This document shows, one piece after another, positions 1 through 7,347 of a stretch of DNA of 64,000 bases (position 1 is the first letter of the stretch; each line of letters begins with the position of its first letter). The notes beneath the pieces were generated by a model. That model saw nothing but the letters and a program-made list of their open reading frames with translations, was not told where the DNA came from and made no database searches. The stretch covers positions 124,001 to 188,000 of the forward strand of contig JADKDU010000003.1 of the NCBI GenBank assembly GCA_016714495.1, in the 5' to 3' direction. The stretch is from Hyphomonadaceae bacterium (GTDB taxonomy: Bacteria > Pseudomonadota > Alphaproteobacteria > Caulobacterales > Hyphomonadaceae). A program made the translations under genes and the position numbers.

Positions 1-72
1 TGCGGCCTGATCCCAGGTTATTCCAATCAGCAGGCCGTCAAAATCACGGTCGCGGAAACGGGTGGATATTAA
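1..72 (+). CDS. C-terminal end of an unidentified protein (partial)
   Basis: An open frame enters from the left edge and stops with TAA at 70-72, giving 23 residues that end in ETGGY. I do not recognise the protein. Coding is supported only by the clean frame and the alphaproteobacterial codon style. About 45 bases after the stop a promoter-like sequence for rplU begins, which fits the end of an upstream transcription unit. Confidence 0.4.
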   Translation, partial: CGLIPGYSNQQAVKITVAETGGY

Positions 73-118
73 CCGCTCACCCAGCCGCAGGATTCCGGCA
101 GATTCCCGCGTCCGGCGT

Positions 119-148
119 TTGACAGGGCGGGCCCTCCCCGTCTATATG
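119..148 (+). promoter_or_regulatory. Sigma-70-type promoter for rplU-rpmA
   Basis: TTGACA at 119-124 and TATATG at 143-148 are separated by 18 bases. The start codon of rplU follows about 80 bases downstream, leaving a leader long enough for translational control. This is a motif match in a region without a gene; the start of transcription is inferred. Confidence 0.55.
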
Positions 149-228
149 CCCGCTCCCGCCCGCAGGCCCAGCTTGTGGGTGGAAAGCTATTTGGTCGCAA
201 GACCCCCTGAAAACACAAGAGAATTTCG

Positions 229-697
229 ATGTTCGCGGTCATCAAGACGGGCGGGAAACAATATAAGGTCGCCGCCGACCAGGAAATCGTCATCGAGAAG
301 CTCGAAGGCGAAGCCGGCGACACGCTGGTTTTCGGCGAAGTGCTGATGATCGGCGACGGCGACAACGTGAACGTTGGCGCCTATGATCGCTGGCGCGCAA
401 GTCGTCGGTGAAGTGGTCGAACAGACCCGTGGCGCGAAGGTCATCACCTTCAAGAAGAAGCCGCGCAACACCTACCGCCGCAAGCTCGGCCACCGCCAGA
501 GCCTGACGGTCATCAAGATCACCGAGATTCTCGCCAAGGGCGGCGCCACGGCCAAGAAGTCCGACCGTGCTCCGGCCCCGAAAGCTGAAGCCGCTGCTCC
601 CGCCAAGAAAGCCAAGGCCGCCCCGAAGGCGAAAGCTGAAGCTGCTCCGGCCAAGAAGGCTGCAGCGAAGAAAGCCCCGGCCAAGAAGGCCAAGTAA
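229..697 (+). CDS. rplU: 50S ribosomal protein L21, frame broken near base 379
   Basis: L21 binds 23S rRNA in the large ribosomal subunit. The first frame (229 to about 378) gives the classic N-terminus MFAVIKTGGKQYKV and runs through GDNVNVGA; it would then stop at 411. The rest of L21 (PMIAGAQVVGEVVEQ, then the RRKLGHRQ segment) continues in another frame from about 380 to the TAA at 695-697. The join fits a loss of two C residues inside the conserved Gly-Ala-Pro. After the core there is a tail of roughly 50 residues made almost only of Ala, Lys and Pro. rpmA follows after 65 bases, the usual L21-L27 pair. L21 is normally needed for growth, so an assembly deletion is more likely than a real mutation. 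Confidence 0.9.
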
Positions 698-762
698 GTT
701 TCCGGCCGCGAGGCCATATCTGTTGAACGCGCGGCCGCGGCCGCGGACCAAGGGAGGCCAGA

Positions 763-1035
763 TTGGCCCACAAAAAAGCAGGCGGCTCTACGCGTAACGG
801 CCGCGATTCGAACTCCAAGCGCCTCGGCGTGAAACGCTTCGGCGGCGAGGAAGTCCTGGCTGGCAATATCATCGTTCGTCAGCGCGGCACGCAGTACCAC
901 CCGGGCAAGAATGTCGGACTCGGTCGTGACCACACGATCTTCGCCACCGAGACGGGCCGGGTTGAGTTCCGCGAAGGCGCCAAAGGGCGGATGTTCATCT
1001 CGATCGTCCCGAGCCCGAAAGTTGCAGCCGAGTAG
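763..1035 (+). CDS. rpmA: 50S ribosomal protein L27
   Basis: L27 sits beside the peptidyl transferase centre, and its flexible N-terminus reaches towards the P site. The protein starts AHKKAGGSTRNGRDS after the initiator and carries the family core GKNVGLGRDHTIFA; its 90 residues are a normal length. The start is TTG at 763, supported by a strong AGGGAGG ribosome-binding site at about 750 and by the conserved N-terminus beginning directly after it. It is co-transcribed with rplU and followed by an intrinsic terminator. Confidence 0.98.
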   Translation: MAHKKAGGSTRNGRDSNSKRLGVKRFGGEEVLAGNIIVRQRGTQYHPGKNVGLGRDHTIFATETGRVEFREGAKGRMFISIVPSPKVAAE

Positions 1036-1098
1036 GCGGACCAGGTGATCCCGGGCCGCCCCTCGACGAGGGCAGCGGTCCGAACCTGACAAGAGATC

Positions 1099-1129
1099 AG
1101 GGGAGGCGGACCGCCTCCCCTTTCTTTTT
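1099..1129 (+). terminator. Intrinsic terminator after rpmA
   Basis: GGGGAGGCG at 1100-1108 pairs perfectly with CGCCTCCCC at 1112-1120 around a 3-base loop, followed by a T tract (TTTCTTTTT, 1121-1129). It lies 65 bases after the rpmA stop and ends the L21-L27 transcript. Confidence 0.85.
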
Positions 1130-1176
1130 GCCCTCCCCTGACCAAAGCCCGCGAAGGACGGGGCGTGGGGACTGAC

Positions 1177-1749
1177 ATGCAGACGATCATCACAAGAAGA
1201 CTGACTCTGCGCCCGTATCACCAAACGGACGCCGCGCGCGTCGCCTATCTCGCGGGCGACTATGACGTGGCGAAGATGTGCGGTCGGGTTCCGCATCCCT
1301 ATCCAATCGCCGCCGCCTACAGCTTCTTCGACATGCTCGAGCACGGCCAGGAAAGCGGTAAGGAATACGCATTCGCCGTGACGCTGCCGATCGACGGCGT
1401 CATCGGCGCTTGCGGCCTCTCGCGCGTCGGCGAGCCCGACGCCGCGACCTGGGAGCTCGGTTACTGGTACGGCATGCCGTACTGGGGCTTGGGCTATGCG
1501 TCGGAAGCCGCGCGCGCGCTGATGGACTGGGGCCGCGACCAGCTCGGCGCAAAAGTCTTCGTCGCCGGCCATTTCGTGGACAACCCGGCCTCGGGCAATG
1601 TCTTGCGCAAGCTGGGTTTTGTGCGCACGGGCGAGCAGGATCTGTTCGGCCTGGCGCGGCAACAGACCTCCCCCGCAGCGCGTTATGTATGGCCCGAAGA
1701 CGCAACGCCGGTTAGTTTGATGGCCCATACGAGCCACACGCCACACTGA
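1177..1749 (+). CDS. GNAT N-acetyltransferase, RimJ/RimL type
   Basis: This 190-residue protein has the layout of the RimJ/RimL-like GNAT branch: an N-terminal ITRRLTLRPY strand, a central ELGYWYGMPYWGLGYASEA segment that matches the acetyl-CoA pyrophosphate loop, and a C-terminal ASGNVLRKLGF strand-helix. It should transfer an acetyl group from acetyl-CoA to an amine; the substrate is unknown. A GTG at 1165 is an alternative start, but ATG 1177 is better spaced from the GGGG upstream and gives the usual family N-terminus. One base separates its stop from the next gene, another GNAT. Confidence 0.85.
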   Translation: MQTIITRRLTLRPYHQTDAARVAYLAGDYDVAKMCGRVPHPYPIAAAYSFFDMLEHGQESGKEYAFAVTLPIDGVIGACGLSRVGEPDAATWELGYWYGMPYWGLGYASEAARALMDWGRDQLGAKVFVAGHFVDNPASGNVLRKLGFVRTGEQDLFGLARQQTSPAARYVWPEDATPVSLMAHTSHTPH

Positions 1750-1750
1750 C

Positions 1751-2395
1751 ATGACCGCCCTCGCCATCCATCCGCTGACGCCTGACCGCTGGGACGACTT
1801 CGTCGCGCTCTTCGAAACGGATTCGATCTGCAGGATGTGCTGGTGCGTGCATCATCGCCTTCCTGCAGCGATACGTCGCCAGACGGACCCGAAATCGCGC
1901 AAGTCCGCGATGGCGAAGATCGTGAAGAAGGGCCCGCCGCCCGGCCTGCTCGCCTACAGGCGCGACGAGGCTGTCGGCTGGCTCGCCATCGCGCCGCGTC
2001 CCGCAACGCCCGACTGGAACACCGGCCGCAAGGCGTCCGCCGCCGAGCTGCCTGAGCACGGCGAAGACGCGAGCATCTGGGCCGCCAGCTGCTTCTTCAT
2101 CCGCAAGGATGCGCGGGGCGAAGGCCTTAGCGCCATGCTGCTCAAGGCCGGCGCCGACTACGCGAAACACAACGGCGCGGCGAGCCTTGAGGCCTGCCCG
2201 ATGGCGCACGAGGAAAAGCGTTCAACAACCGGCATGTTCGTCGGCCCCAAGCGCGTCTTCGACCGCGCGGGGTTTGAAACCGTGCTCGAACGCAAGCCAG
2301 GGCGTCCGCTGATGCGGCTTTCGCTCAAGACCTCCACCAAAAAGAAACCTGCCGCCGTGAAAAAGGCCGCACAGCCAAAGGCGCGCTCCCGATGA
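1751..2395 (+). CDS. GNAT N-acetyltransferase with basic C-terminal tail
   Basis: A 214-residue protein with a GNAT fold: an early CRMCWCVHH segment, CFFIRKDARGEGLSAML as the acetyl-CoA loop near the middle, and a VFDRAGFETV strand late. This is the branch with a Cys-rich 'MCWC' N-terminus often labelled simply GNAT family. The last 25 residues are Lys/Ala rich and look disordered. Substrate unknown. It starts one base after the previous acetyltransferase and its stop overlaps the obgE start (ATGA), so the three genes are probably translationally coupled. Confidence 0.8.
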   Translation: MTALAIHPLTPDRWDDFVALFETDSICRMCWCVHHRLPAAIRRQTDPKSRKSAMAKIVKKGPPPGLLAYRRDEAVGWLAIAPRPATPDWNTGRKASAAELPEHGEDASIWAASCFFIRKDARGEGLSAMLLKAGADYAKHNGAASLEACPMAHEEKRSTTGMFVGPKRVFDRAGFETVLERKPGRPLMRLSLKTSTKKKPAAVKKAAQPKARSR

Positions 2396-3456
2396 AATTT
2401 CTCGACCAGTGTAAGGTCTACGTGAAATCCGGCGGCGGCGGCGATGGCTGCGTCTCGTTCCGGCGCGAGAAATTCATCCCGTTCGGCGGGCCTGACGGCG
2501 GCGATGGCGGTCGCGGCGGCGACGTGATCATCGAGGCTGTCGAAGGCCTCAACACGCTGATCGATTACCGTTACTTGCAGCACTATAAGGCGCAGCGCGG
2601 CGTGCACGGCATGGGCGCCAATCGCACCGGCTCCGACGCGCCAACTCTCGTCCTGAAAGTGCCGGTCGGCACGCAGGTCTTCGAGGAAGATCAGGAAACG
2701 CTGATCGCCGATCTCGACAAGCTCGGCGACCAGATGCTGCTCGCCAAGGGCGGCTCGGGCGGCTGGGGTAATACCAAATTCAAGTCATCGACCAACCAGG
2801 CGCCGCGCCGCTTCAACCCTGGTCACGATGGCGAAGAGCGCTGGATCTGGCTGCGCCTAAAACTGATCGCCGACGCCGGTCTGCTCGGCATGCCCAACGC
2901 GGGCAAGTCCACCTTCCTCGCCGCCGTCAGCGCCGCGAAGCCGAAGATCGCCGACTACCCCTTCACCACGCTCGTCCCGAACCTAGGCGTCGTCTCGCTC
3001 GGCGTCGGCGCGAGCTTCGTGCTCGCCGATATTCCAGGCCTTATCGAAGGCGCCGCCGAAGGCGCAGGCGTCGGCACGCGCTTCCTCGGTCACGTTGAAC
3101 GCTGCGCTGTTCTGCTCCACCTTGTCGATGGCACGCAGGACGATGTCGCCGAAGCCTACCGCGTCATCCGCGCCGAGCTTGAGAAGTATGGCGGCGGCCT
3201 CGCCGACAAGCCGGAGATCGTCGCGCTCAACAAGATCGACGCAATGACCAAGGAAGAGATCAGCGAAAAGGCCGCGCAGCTCAAGAAGGCCTGCAAGCAG
3301 ACGCCGCTGCGCATCTCCGGCGCTTCGCAGAAGGGCGTGCCCGAGACGGTGCAGAAGCTCTTCCAGATCATCCAGGAACACCGCCGCGCCGAACGCGAAG
3401 CGCAGATCGCGGCGGAAATGACGCCCGAAGAAAAATCCGAAGGCTGGAAGCCGTGA
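2392..3456 (+). CDS. obgE: GTPase ObgE/CgtA
   Basis: Obg GTPases bind the 50S subunit and link ribosome assembly to nucleotide state. The 354-residue protein has the glycine-rich Obg domain (about 1-160, with GGGGDGCVSFRREKF and GGPDGGDGGRGGDV) and then the G domain: P-loop GMPNAGKS (about 166-173), switch region DIPGLIEGAAEG (about 213) and NKID (about 280). The C-terminus is short and charged. It overlaps the preceding GNAT by ATGA and the following proB by GTGA. The position downstream of rplU-rpmA and upstream of proBA is typical of alphaproteobacteria. Confidence 0.98.
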   Translation: MKFLDQCKVYVKSGGGGDGCVSFRREKFIPFGGPDGGDGGRGGDVIIEAVEGLNTLIDYRYLQHYKAQRGVHGMGANRTGSDAPTLVLKVPVGTQVFEEDQETLIADLDKLGDQMLLAKGGSGGWGNTKFKSSTNQAPRRFNPGHDGEERWIWLRLKLIADAGLLGMPNAGKSTFLAAVSAAKPKIADYPFTTLVPNLGVVSLGVGASFVLADIPGLIEGAAEGAGVGTRFLGHVERCAVLLHLVDGTQDDVAEAYRVIRAELEKYGGGLADKPEIVALNKIDAMTKEEISEKAAQLKKACKQTPLRISGASQKGVPETVQKLFQIIQEHRRAEREAQIAAEMTPEEKSEGWKP

Positions 3457-4589
3457 CCTCGCCACTCGCCTCGGCCCGCCGCATCGTCATCAAGGTCGGC
3501 TCGTCGCTCCTGATAGATCAGGAGACGGGCCAGCCGCACGCTGCGCGTTTCGCCGCGCTTGCCGCCGACGCCGCGAAGCTGCGCGGACAAGGCAAGTCGA
3601 TCATCATCGTCTCCTCCGGCGCCGTAGCCCTCGGCCGCCGCGCGCTCGGCCTCAAGGCCGGCAAGCTGCGCCTCGAGGAAAAACAGGCCGCCGCCGCCGC
3701 AGGCCAGCCCAAGCTGATGCGCGCCTGGGAAGACGCTCTAGCGAAGCATAACGCCCCCGTCGCACAGGCCCTGCTCACCTTCGAGGACACCGAACGCCGC
3801 CGGCGCTGGCTCAACGCCCGTTCGACAATGGAAACCCTGCTGGAGCGCGGCGCCATCCCCATCGTCAACGAGAACGACACTGTCGCGACCGAAGAGATCC
3901 GCTATGGCGACAACGACCGCCTCGCCGCCCGCGTCGCGCAGATGCTCGGCGCTGACGTGCTCGTCCTGCTCTCCGACATCGACGGCCTCTACAACGCCGA
4001 TCCGCGCTCCAACCCGACCGCGCAGCACATCGCGGAAGTCCGCAAGCTCACCCCTGAAATCGCCGCCATGGCCGGCGGCGCAAACGCGTCCGCTGGCGTT
4101 GGTTCAGGCGGCATGTCCACCAAGATCGACGCCGCCCGCATCGCTCTCACCGCAGGCTGCTCCACCCTCATCACGCTTGGCACGAACGCCACGACAGACG
4201 CAGGCCCCATCGCTTCTCACATCGGAGGCGCGCGCGGCACATGGTTCCTCACCGATCTGTCTCCCGAAACCGCGCGCAAGCAATGGCTCGCCGGGGCCCT
4301 GCGCCCGACCGGTTCGGTTCGCGTCGATGCCGGCGCCGCCCGCGCGCTCAAGACGGGAAAATCCCTGCTCGCAGCCGGCGTCACCGCCGTGGCGGGCCGC
4401 TTTGAACGCGGCGACGCTGTCGATGTGATCGACATGGACGGGGCAACCATCGCGCGCGGCGTCTCGGCCTATTCATCGGAAGACGCGACCAAGCTGATCG
4501 GCCGCAAGTCGGACGAGTTCGAAACCATCCTAGGCTATCGCGGCCGTCCGGCGCTTATCCACGTCGACGACATGGTCTTGGTTGGCTGA
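3453..4589 (+). CDS. proB: Glutamate 5-kinase
   Basis: ProB phosphorylates L-glutamate with ATP, the first and feedback-controlled step of proline synthesis. The 378-residue protein shows the amino-acid kinase domain (RRIVIKVGSSLL at the N-terminus, IVNENDTVATEEI, YGDNDRLAARVA, GGMSTKIDAARIA) and a C-terminal PUA domain from about residue 280 that binds in other ProB proteins near the allosteric site. The start is GTG 3453, overlapping the obgE stop. proA, the next enzyme, lies 1.3 kb downstream, after two acetyltransferases and a regulator remnant. Confidence 0.97.
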   Translation: MTSPLASARRIVIKVGSSLLIDQETGQPHAARFAALAADAAKLRGQGKSIIIVSSGAVALGRRALGLKAGKLRLEEKQAAAAAGQPKLMRAWEDALAKHNAPVAQALLTFEDTERRRRWLNARSTMETLLERGAIPIVNENDTVATEEIRYGDNDRLAARVAQMLGADVLVLLSDIDGLYNADPRSNPTAQHIAEVRKLTPEIAAMAGGANASAGVGSGGMSTKIDAARIALTAGCSTLITLGTNATTDAGPIASHIGGARGTWFLTDLSPETARKQWLAGALRPTGSVRVDAGAARALKTGKSLLAAGVTAVAGRFERGDAVDVIDMDGATIARGVSAYSSEDATKLIGRKSDEFETILGYRGRPALIHVDDMVLVG

Positions 4590-4590
4590 C

Positions 4591-4866
4591 CTACACCACC
4601 AGATCGCGATACTGCTTCGACCCGCGCAGCCACCCGGCCGCATAGCCGCACACCGGAACCACGCGCCAGCTGTTCCGCCTCGCCTCTTCCGCGACCAGCG
4701 ACATCAGCTTGCCGGCCGCGCCCGTGCCGCGTAGCGCCGGCGGCGCTTCGACCCATAGAATGGTCAGCACGCCGTCCTGCTTGCGATACCTCGCGAAGGC
4801 CGTCTCGCCATTGGCCTCGAGCTCGTACTGGCTGTCTGCCACATTATCGCGAAGTTCGCTCATCAC
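4591..4866 (-). CDS. Small GNAT-like N-acetyltransferase (Gcn5-related, YjdJ type)
   Basis: This 91-residue protein matches the minimal GNAT fold: NGETAFARYRKQDG early, the acetyl-CoA loop APPALRGTGAAGKLM near residue 41, and a final VVPVCGYAAGWL strand with a conserved aromatic end. The family is small and its substrates are mostly unknown. It is convergent with proB, with only one base between the two stops. The start is the double ATG at 4866-4861. Confidence 0.8.
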   Translation of the reverse strand: MMSELRDNVADSQYELEANGETAFARYRKQDGVLTILWVEAPPALRGTGAAGKLMSLVAEEARRNSWRVVPVCGYAAGWLRGSKQYRDLVV

Positions 4867-4979
4867 TAACGCTCCTGCCCGTCTACTTTACGCGGAACGG
4901 CGCCGAGGTCGACAGGTTCCGGCTACGTAACAGGCTCGGCCACTTTCACACCATTCCGCTTCGCCGGGTCCTTGGGCGA

Positions 4980-5288
4980 CATGTTCGGCAGCAACTTCAA
5001 CCGCGCCGCTTCGAACACCTGCCAGTCGGCAACCTCCAGCAGGGCCGGTATCGTCACCAGCTCGCACGCATCAAACCCGTCCAGCGCCGCATCAGCACCG
5101 GAGGATCAAGCGTTTCGATCCCACGACCCGAACGCTCCCAGATCTCCGTCCGCGTCGCGCTCTATTCCGAAATGCCGGAACGCTTCGAATACCTGCTGAC
5201 CCAGCGCGGCGGCGACTTGCAGCCCGTCCTCGCCGCCCTCAAATCCTTCGGCGAACGTCACTACCCCAAACGCCGCGCGCGGGTGTAA
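4980..5288 (+). pseudogene. Eroded HxlR-family regulator
   Basis: The 3' part (about 5157-5288) reads LYSEMPERFEYLLTQRGGDL and ends in AALKSFGERHYP before a TAA; this is the C-terminal half of the winged-helix HxlR domain, where the 'PERFEY-LT-G-DL-PVL-AL' pattern is diagnostic. Upstream, in another frame, RRFEHLQ-like coding (about 5008) matches the 'F-E-L' part of the same domain. No single frame joins the pieces, and no start codon with a ribosome-binding site is visible. HxlR proteins are small transcription regulators; this copy looks dead, or damaged by base loss in the sequence. Confidence 0.6.
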
Positions 5289-5297
5289 GTCAGCGCC

Positions 5298-5828
5298 ATG
5301 CCCGCTGACTTCATTGTCCGCCCGATCGATCCCGTGGCCGATGGCCCGGCGCTTCACGCCATCTATGGCGATGAAGCGAGCTGCCAATATCTGTCGCGCC
5401 CCGCCACGGCCTCGATCGCCGACACAATCGCGATGATGCAGGGCTGGATGGCCCGCGACGACATCAACTGGGTGCTGGCGGATATCCCCGGCGGGCCTGC
5501 CATCGGCCGCGTCTCGCTCTACGCCTCGCCAAAGCCCCAAGTCTGGGAAGCCGCCTGCATGATCGCCCCCGCCGCACGCGGTCGAAACCTCGCCGCGCGC
5601 GGCCTCGCCATCGCCATCGAGGAAGCTTTCGAGCGCCGCGGCGTCCGCCGCATCATGGCAGACGTCGACCCCGACAATATCCCGTCCATTCGCGTCTTCG
5701 GAAAGCTGGGCTTCAGCTATGAGGGCCGCCTGCGAGGTGAATGGGAAACCCATCTCGGCGTTCGCGACAGCCTGATCTACGGCCTTGTCCGCGAAGACCC
5801 GCGACCGTGGCGCAACTGGTCTTTCTAG
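5298..5828 (+). CDS. GNAT N-acetyltransferase, RimL-like
   Basis: 176 residues with the RimL layout: an N-terminal FIVRPIDPVADGPALHAIYG, a middle VWEAACMIAPAARGRNLAARG that forms the acetyl-CoA loop, and a C-terminal DVDPDNIPSIRVFGKLGF followed by an RGEW segment. The start ATG 5298 has no strong ribosome-binding site but gives the family N-terminus. It lies 30 bases before proA on the same strand and may be co-transcribed with it. The substrate cannot be told from sequence. Confidence 0.85.
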   Translation: MPADFIVRPIDPVADGPALHAIYGDEASCQYLSRPATASIADTIAMMQGWMARDDINWVLADIPGGPAIGRVSLYASPKPQVWEAACMIAPAARGRNLAARGLAIAIEEAFERRGVRRIMADVDPDNIPSIRVFGKLGFSYEGRLRGEWETHLGVRDSLIYGLVREDPRPWRNWSF

Positions 5829-5857
5829 CCGCCTCACACCCTGCTAAACGGACGCCC

Positions 5858-7147
5858 ATGACAATTCAGCTCCCTCTCGCCGCGCACGACGCGGGCCTCG
5901 CCGGCATCATGATGGCCATGGGCGCAGCCGCGCGCGACGCCTCCGCGACGGTCGCCAAGGCCGGCCCGGACAAGCGTACCGCCGCGCTCAAGGCGATGGC
6001 CGCGCGCATCCGCGCCGCCGCACCCGCCCTGCTGGACGCCAACAGGCAAGACATGATCGCCGCCAACGCCAAAGGCATCAGCGGCGCCATGCTCGACCGT
6101 CTCGAACTCACCCCCTCGCGCATCGAAGCCATGGCGAAGGGCATCGAGGACGTCGCCGCGCTTCCCGATCCCGTGGGCGACGTGATGGCGACATGGACCC
6201 GTCCCAACGGTCTCGAGATCAGCCGCGTGCGTGGCCCCATCGGCGTGATCGGCATCATCTATGAAAGCCGCCCCAATGTGACGGCCGATGCAGGCGCGCT
6301 CTGCCTGCGCGCCGCCAACGCCGCCATCCTGCGCGGCGGCTCGGAAAGCCTTAAGTCATCGCGCGCGATCGCGGACTGCCTCCGCGCCGGCCTCGCCGAT
6401 GTCGGCCTGCCGCAGGATGCGATCCAGCTCGTGCAGACGCCCGATCGCGCGGCTGTCGGCCATATTCTCTCCGGCCTGGGCGGCAAGCTCGATGTTGTCG
6501 TGCCCCGCGGCGGCAAGAGCCTCGTCGCACGCGTGCAGGAGGAAGCGCGCGTCCCCGTCATCGGCCACCTCGAAGGCCTGTGCCACACCTACATCCACGC
6601 CAAGGCGGACCCCGATAAAGCCGAAGCTATCATTCTCAACGCCAAGCTGCGCCGCGTCGGCGTCTGCGGCTCGACCGAAACGATGATGATCGACGCGTCG
6701 ATCGCGCCCACCCTGCTTCCGCGCCTCGCCAAGGCGCTCGAAGCCGCCGGTTGCGAACTGCGTGGCGACGAACGCGCGCGCGCAATCCACCCGATGATCG
6801 CGGCGAGCGAACAGGACTGGACCACCGAATACCTCGCCCCGATCCTGTCGGTCGCTGTCGTCGACGGCATCGAAGGCGCCATGGCCCACATCGCGCGCTA
6901 CGGCTCCCAGCACACCGACAGCATCGTCACCGAAGACGATGCAGCAGCGGAACGTTTCCTCGCCGAAGTCGATAGCGCCATCGTCATGCGCAACGCTTCG
7001 ACACAATTCGCGGACGGCGCTGAATTCGGCATGGGCGCTGAAATCGGCATCGCGACGGGCCGCCTGCATGCACGCGGCCCTGTCGGCGCAGAACAGCTGA
7101 CGATCTTCAAATACGTTGTGCGCGGTACGGGACAGACGCGTCCCTGA
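5858..7147 (+). CDS. proA: Glutamate-5-semialdehyde dehydrogenase
   Basis: ProA reduces glutamyl-5-phosphate with NADPH to glutamate-5-semialdehyde, the second step of proline synthesis, so it works with ProB encoded just upstream. The 429-residue protein has the aldehyde-dehydrogenase fold with IGVIGIIYESRPNVTADAG, the nucleotide loop LRGGSESLKS, and RRVGVCGSTETMMID carrying the likely catalytic cysteine near residue 270. The ATG at 5858 gives a family-length N-terminus; the longer open frame upstream only overlaps the previous gene. Confidence 0.97.
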   Translation: MTIQLPLAAHDAGLAGIMMAMGAAARDASATVAKAGPDKRTAALKAMAARIRAAAPALLDANRQDMIAANAKGISGAMLDRLELTPSRIEAMAKGIEDVAALPDPVGDVMATWTRPNGLEISRVRGPIGVIGIIYESRPNVTADAGALCLRAANAAILRGGSESLKSSRAIADCLRAGLADVGLPQDAIQLVQTPDRAAVGHILSGLGGKLDVVVPRGGKSLVARVQEEARVPVIGHLEGLCHTYIHAKADPDKAEAIILNAKLRRVGVCGSTETMMIDASIAPTLLPRLAKALEAAGCELRGDERARAIHPMIAASEQDWTTEYLAPILSVAVVDGIEGAMAHIARYGSQHTDSIVTEDDAAAERFLAEVDSAIVMRNASTQFADGAEFGMGAEIGIATGRLHARGPVGAEQLTIFKYVVRGTGQTRP

Positions 7148-7347
7148 TCATCTTTTGGCGCCGAGACGCGCGATGTTTCTCCGCGCGTTTCAAACCTTTC
7201 GATTTCGTTTCCTTCAGCCCGCCTGCGAAATAATCCGCGAGCGTGGAGGCATTGTAATGTCCCGGCCACATTCCCGCCCCATCGCGCCAGCGAAGTAGTC
7301 GCGGGTGAAATGATTGGGGTCGGGCATAGGCAGCTGAAGGGCTCGCT

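Noticed and set aside
7107..7271. Basic peptide-like frame (ADYFAGGLKETKSKGLKRAE) on the minus strand after proA
   Set aside because: It reads like protein but its C-terminal part overlaps the proA end, and no start with a good ribosome-binding site is seen. It could be a broken small gene; evidence is too weak.
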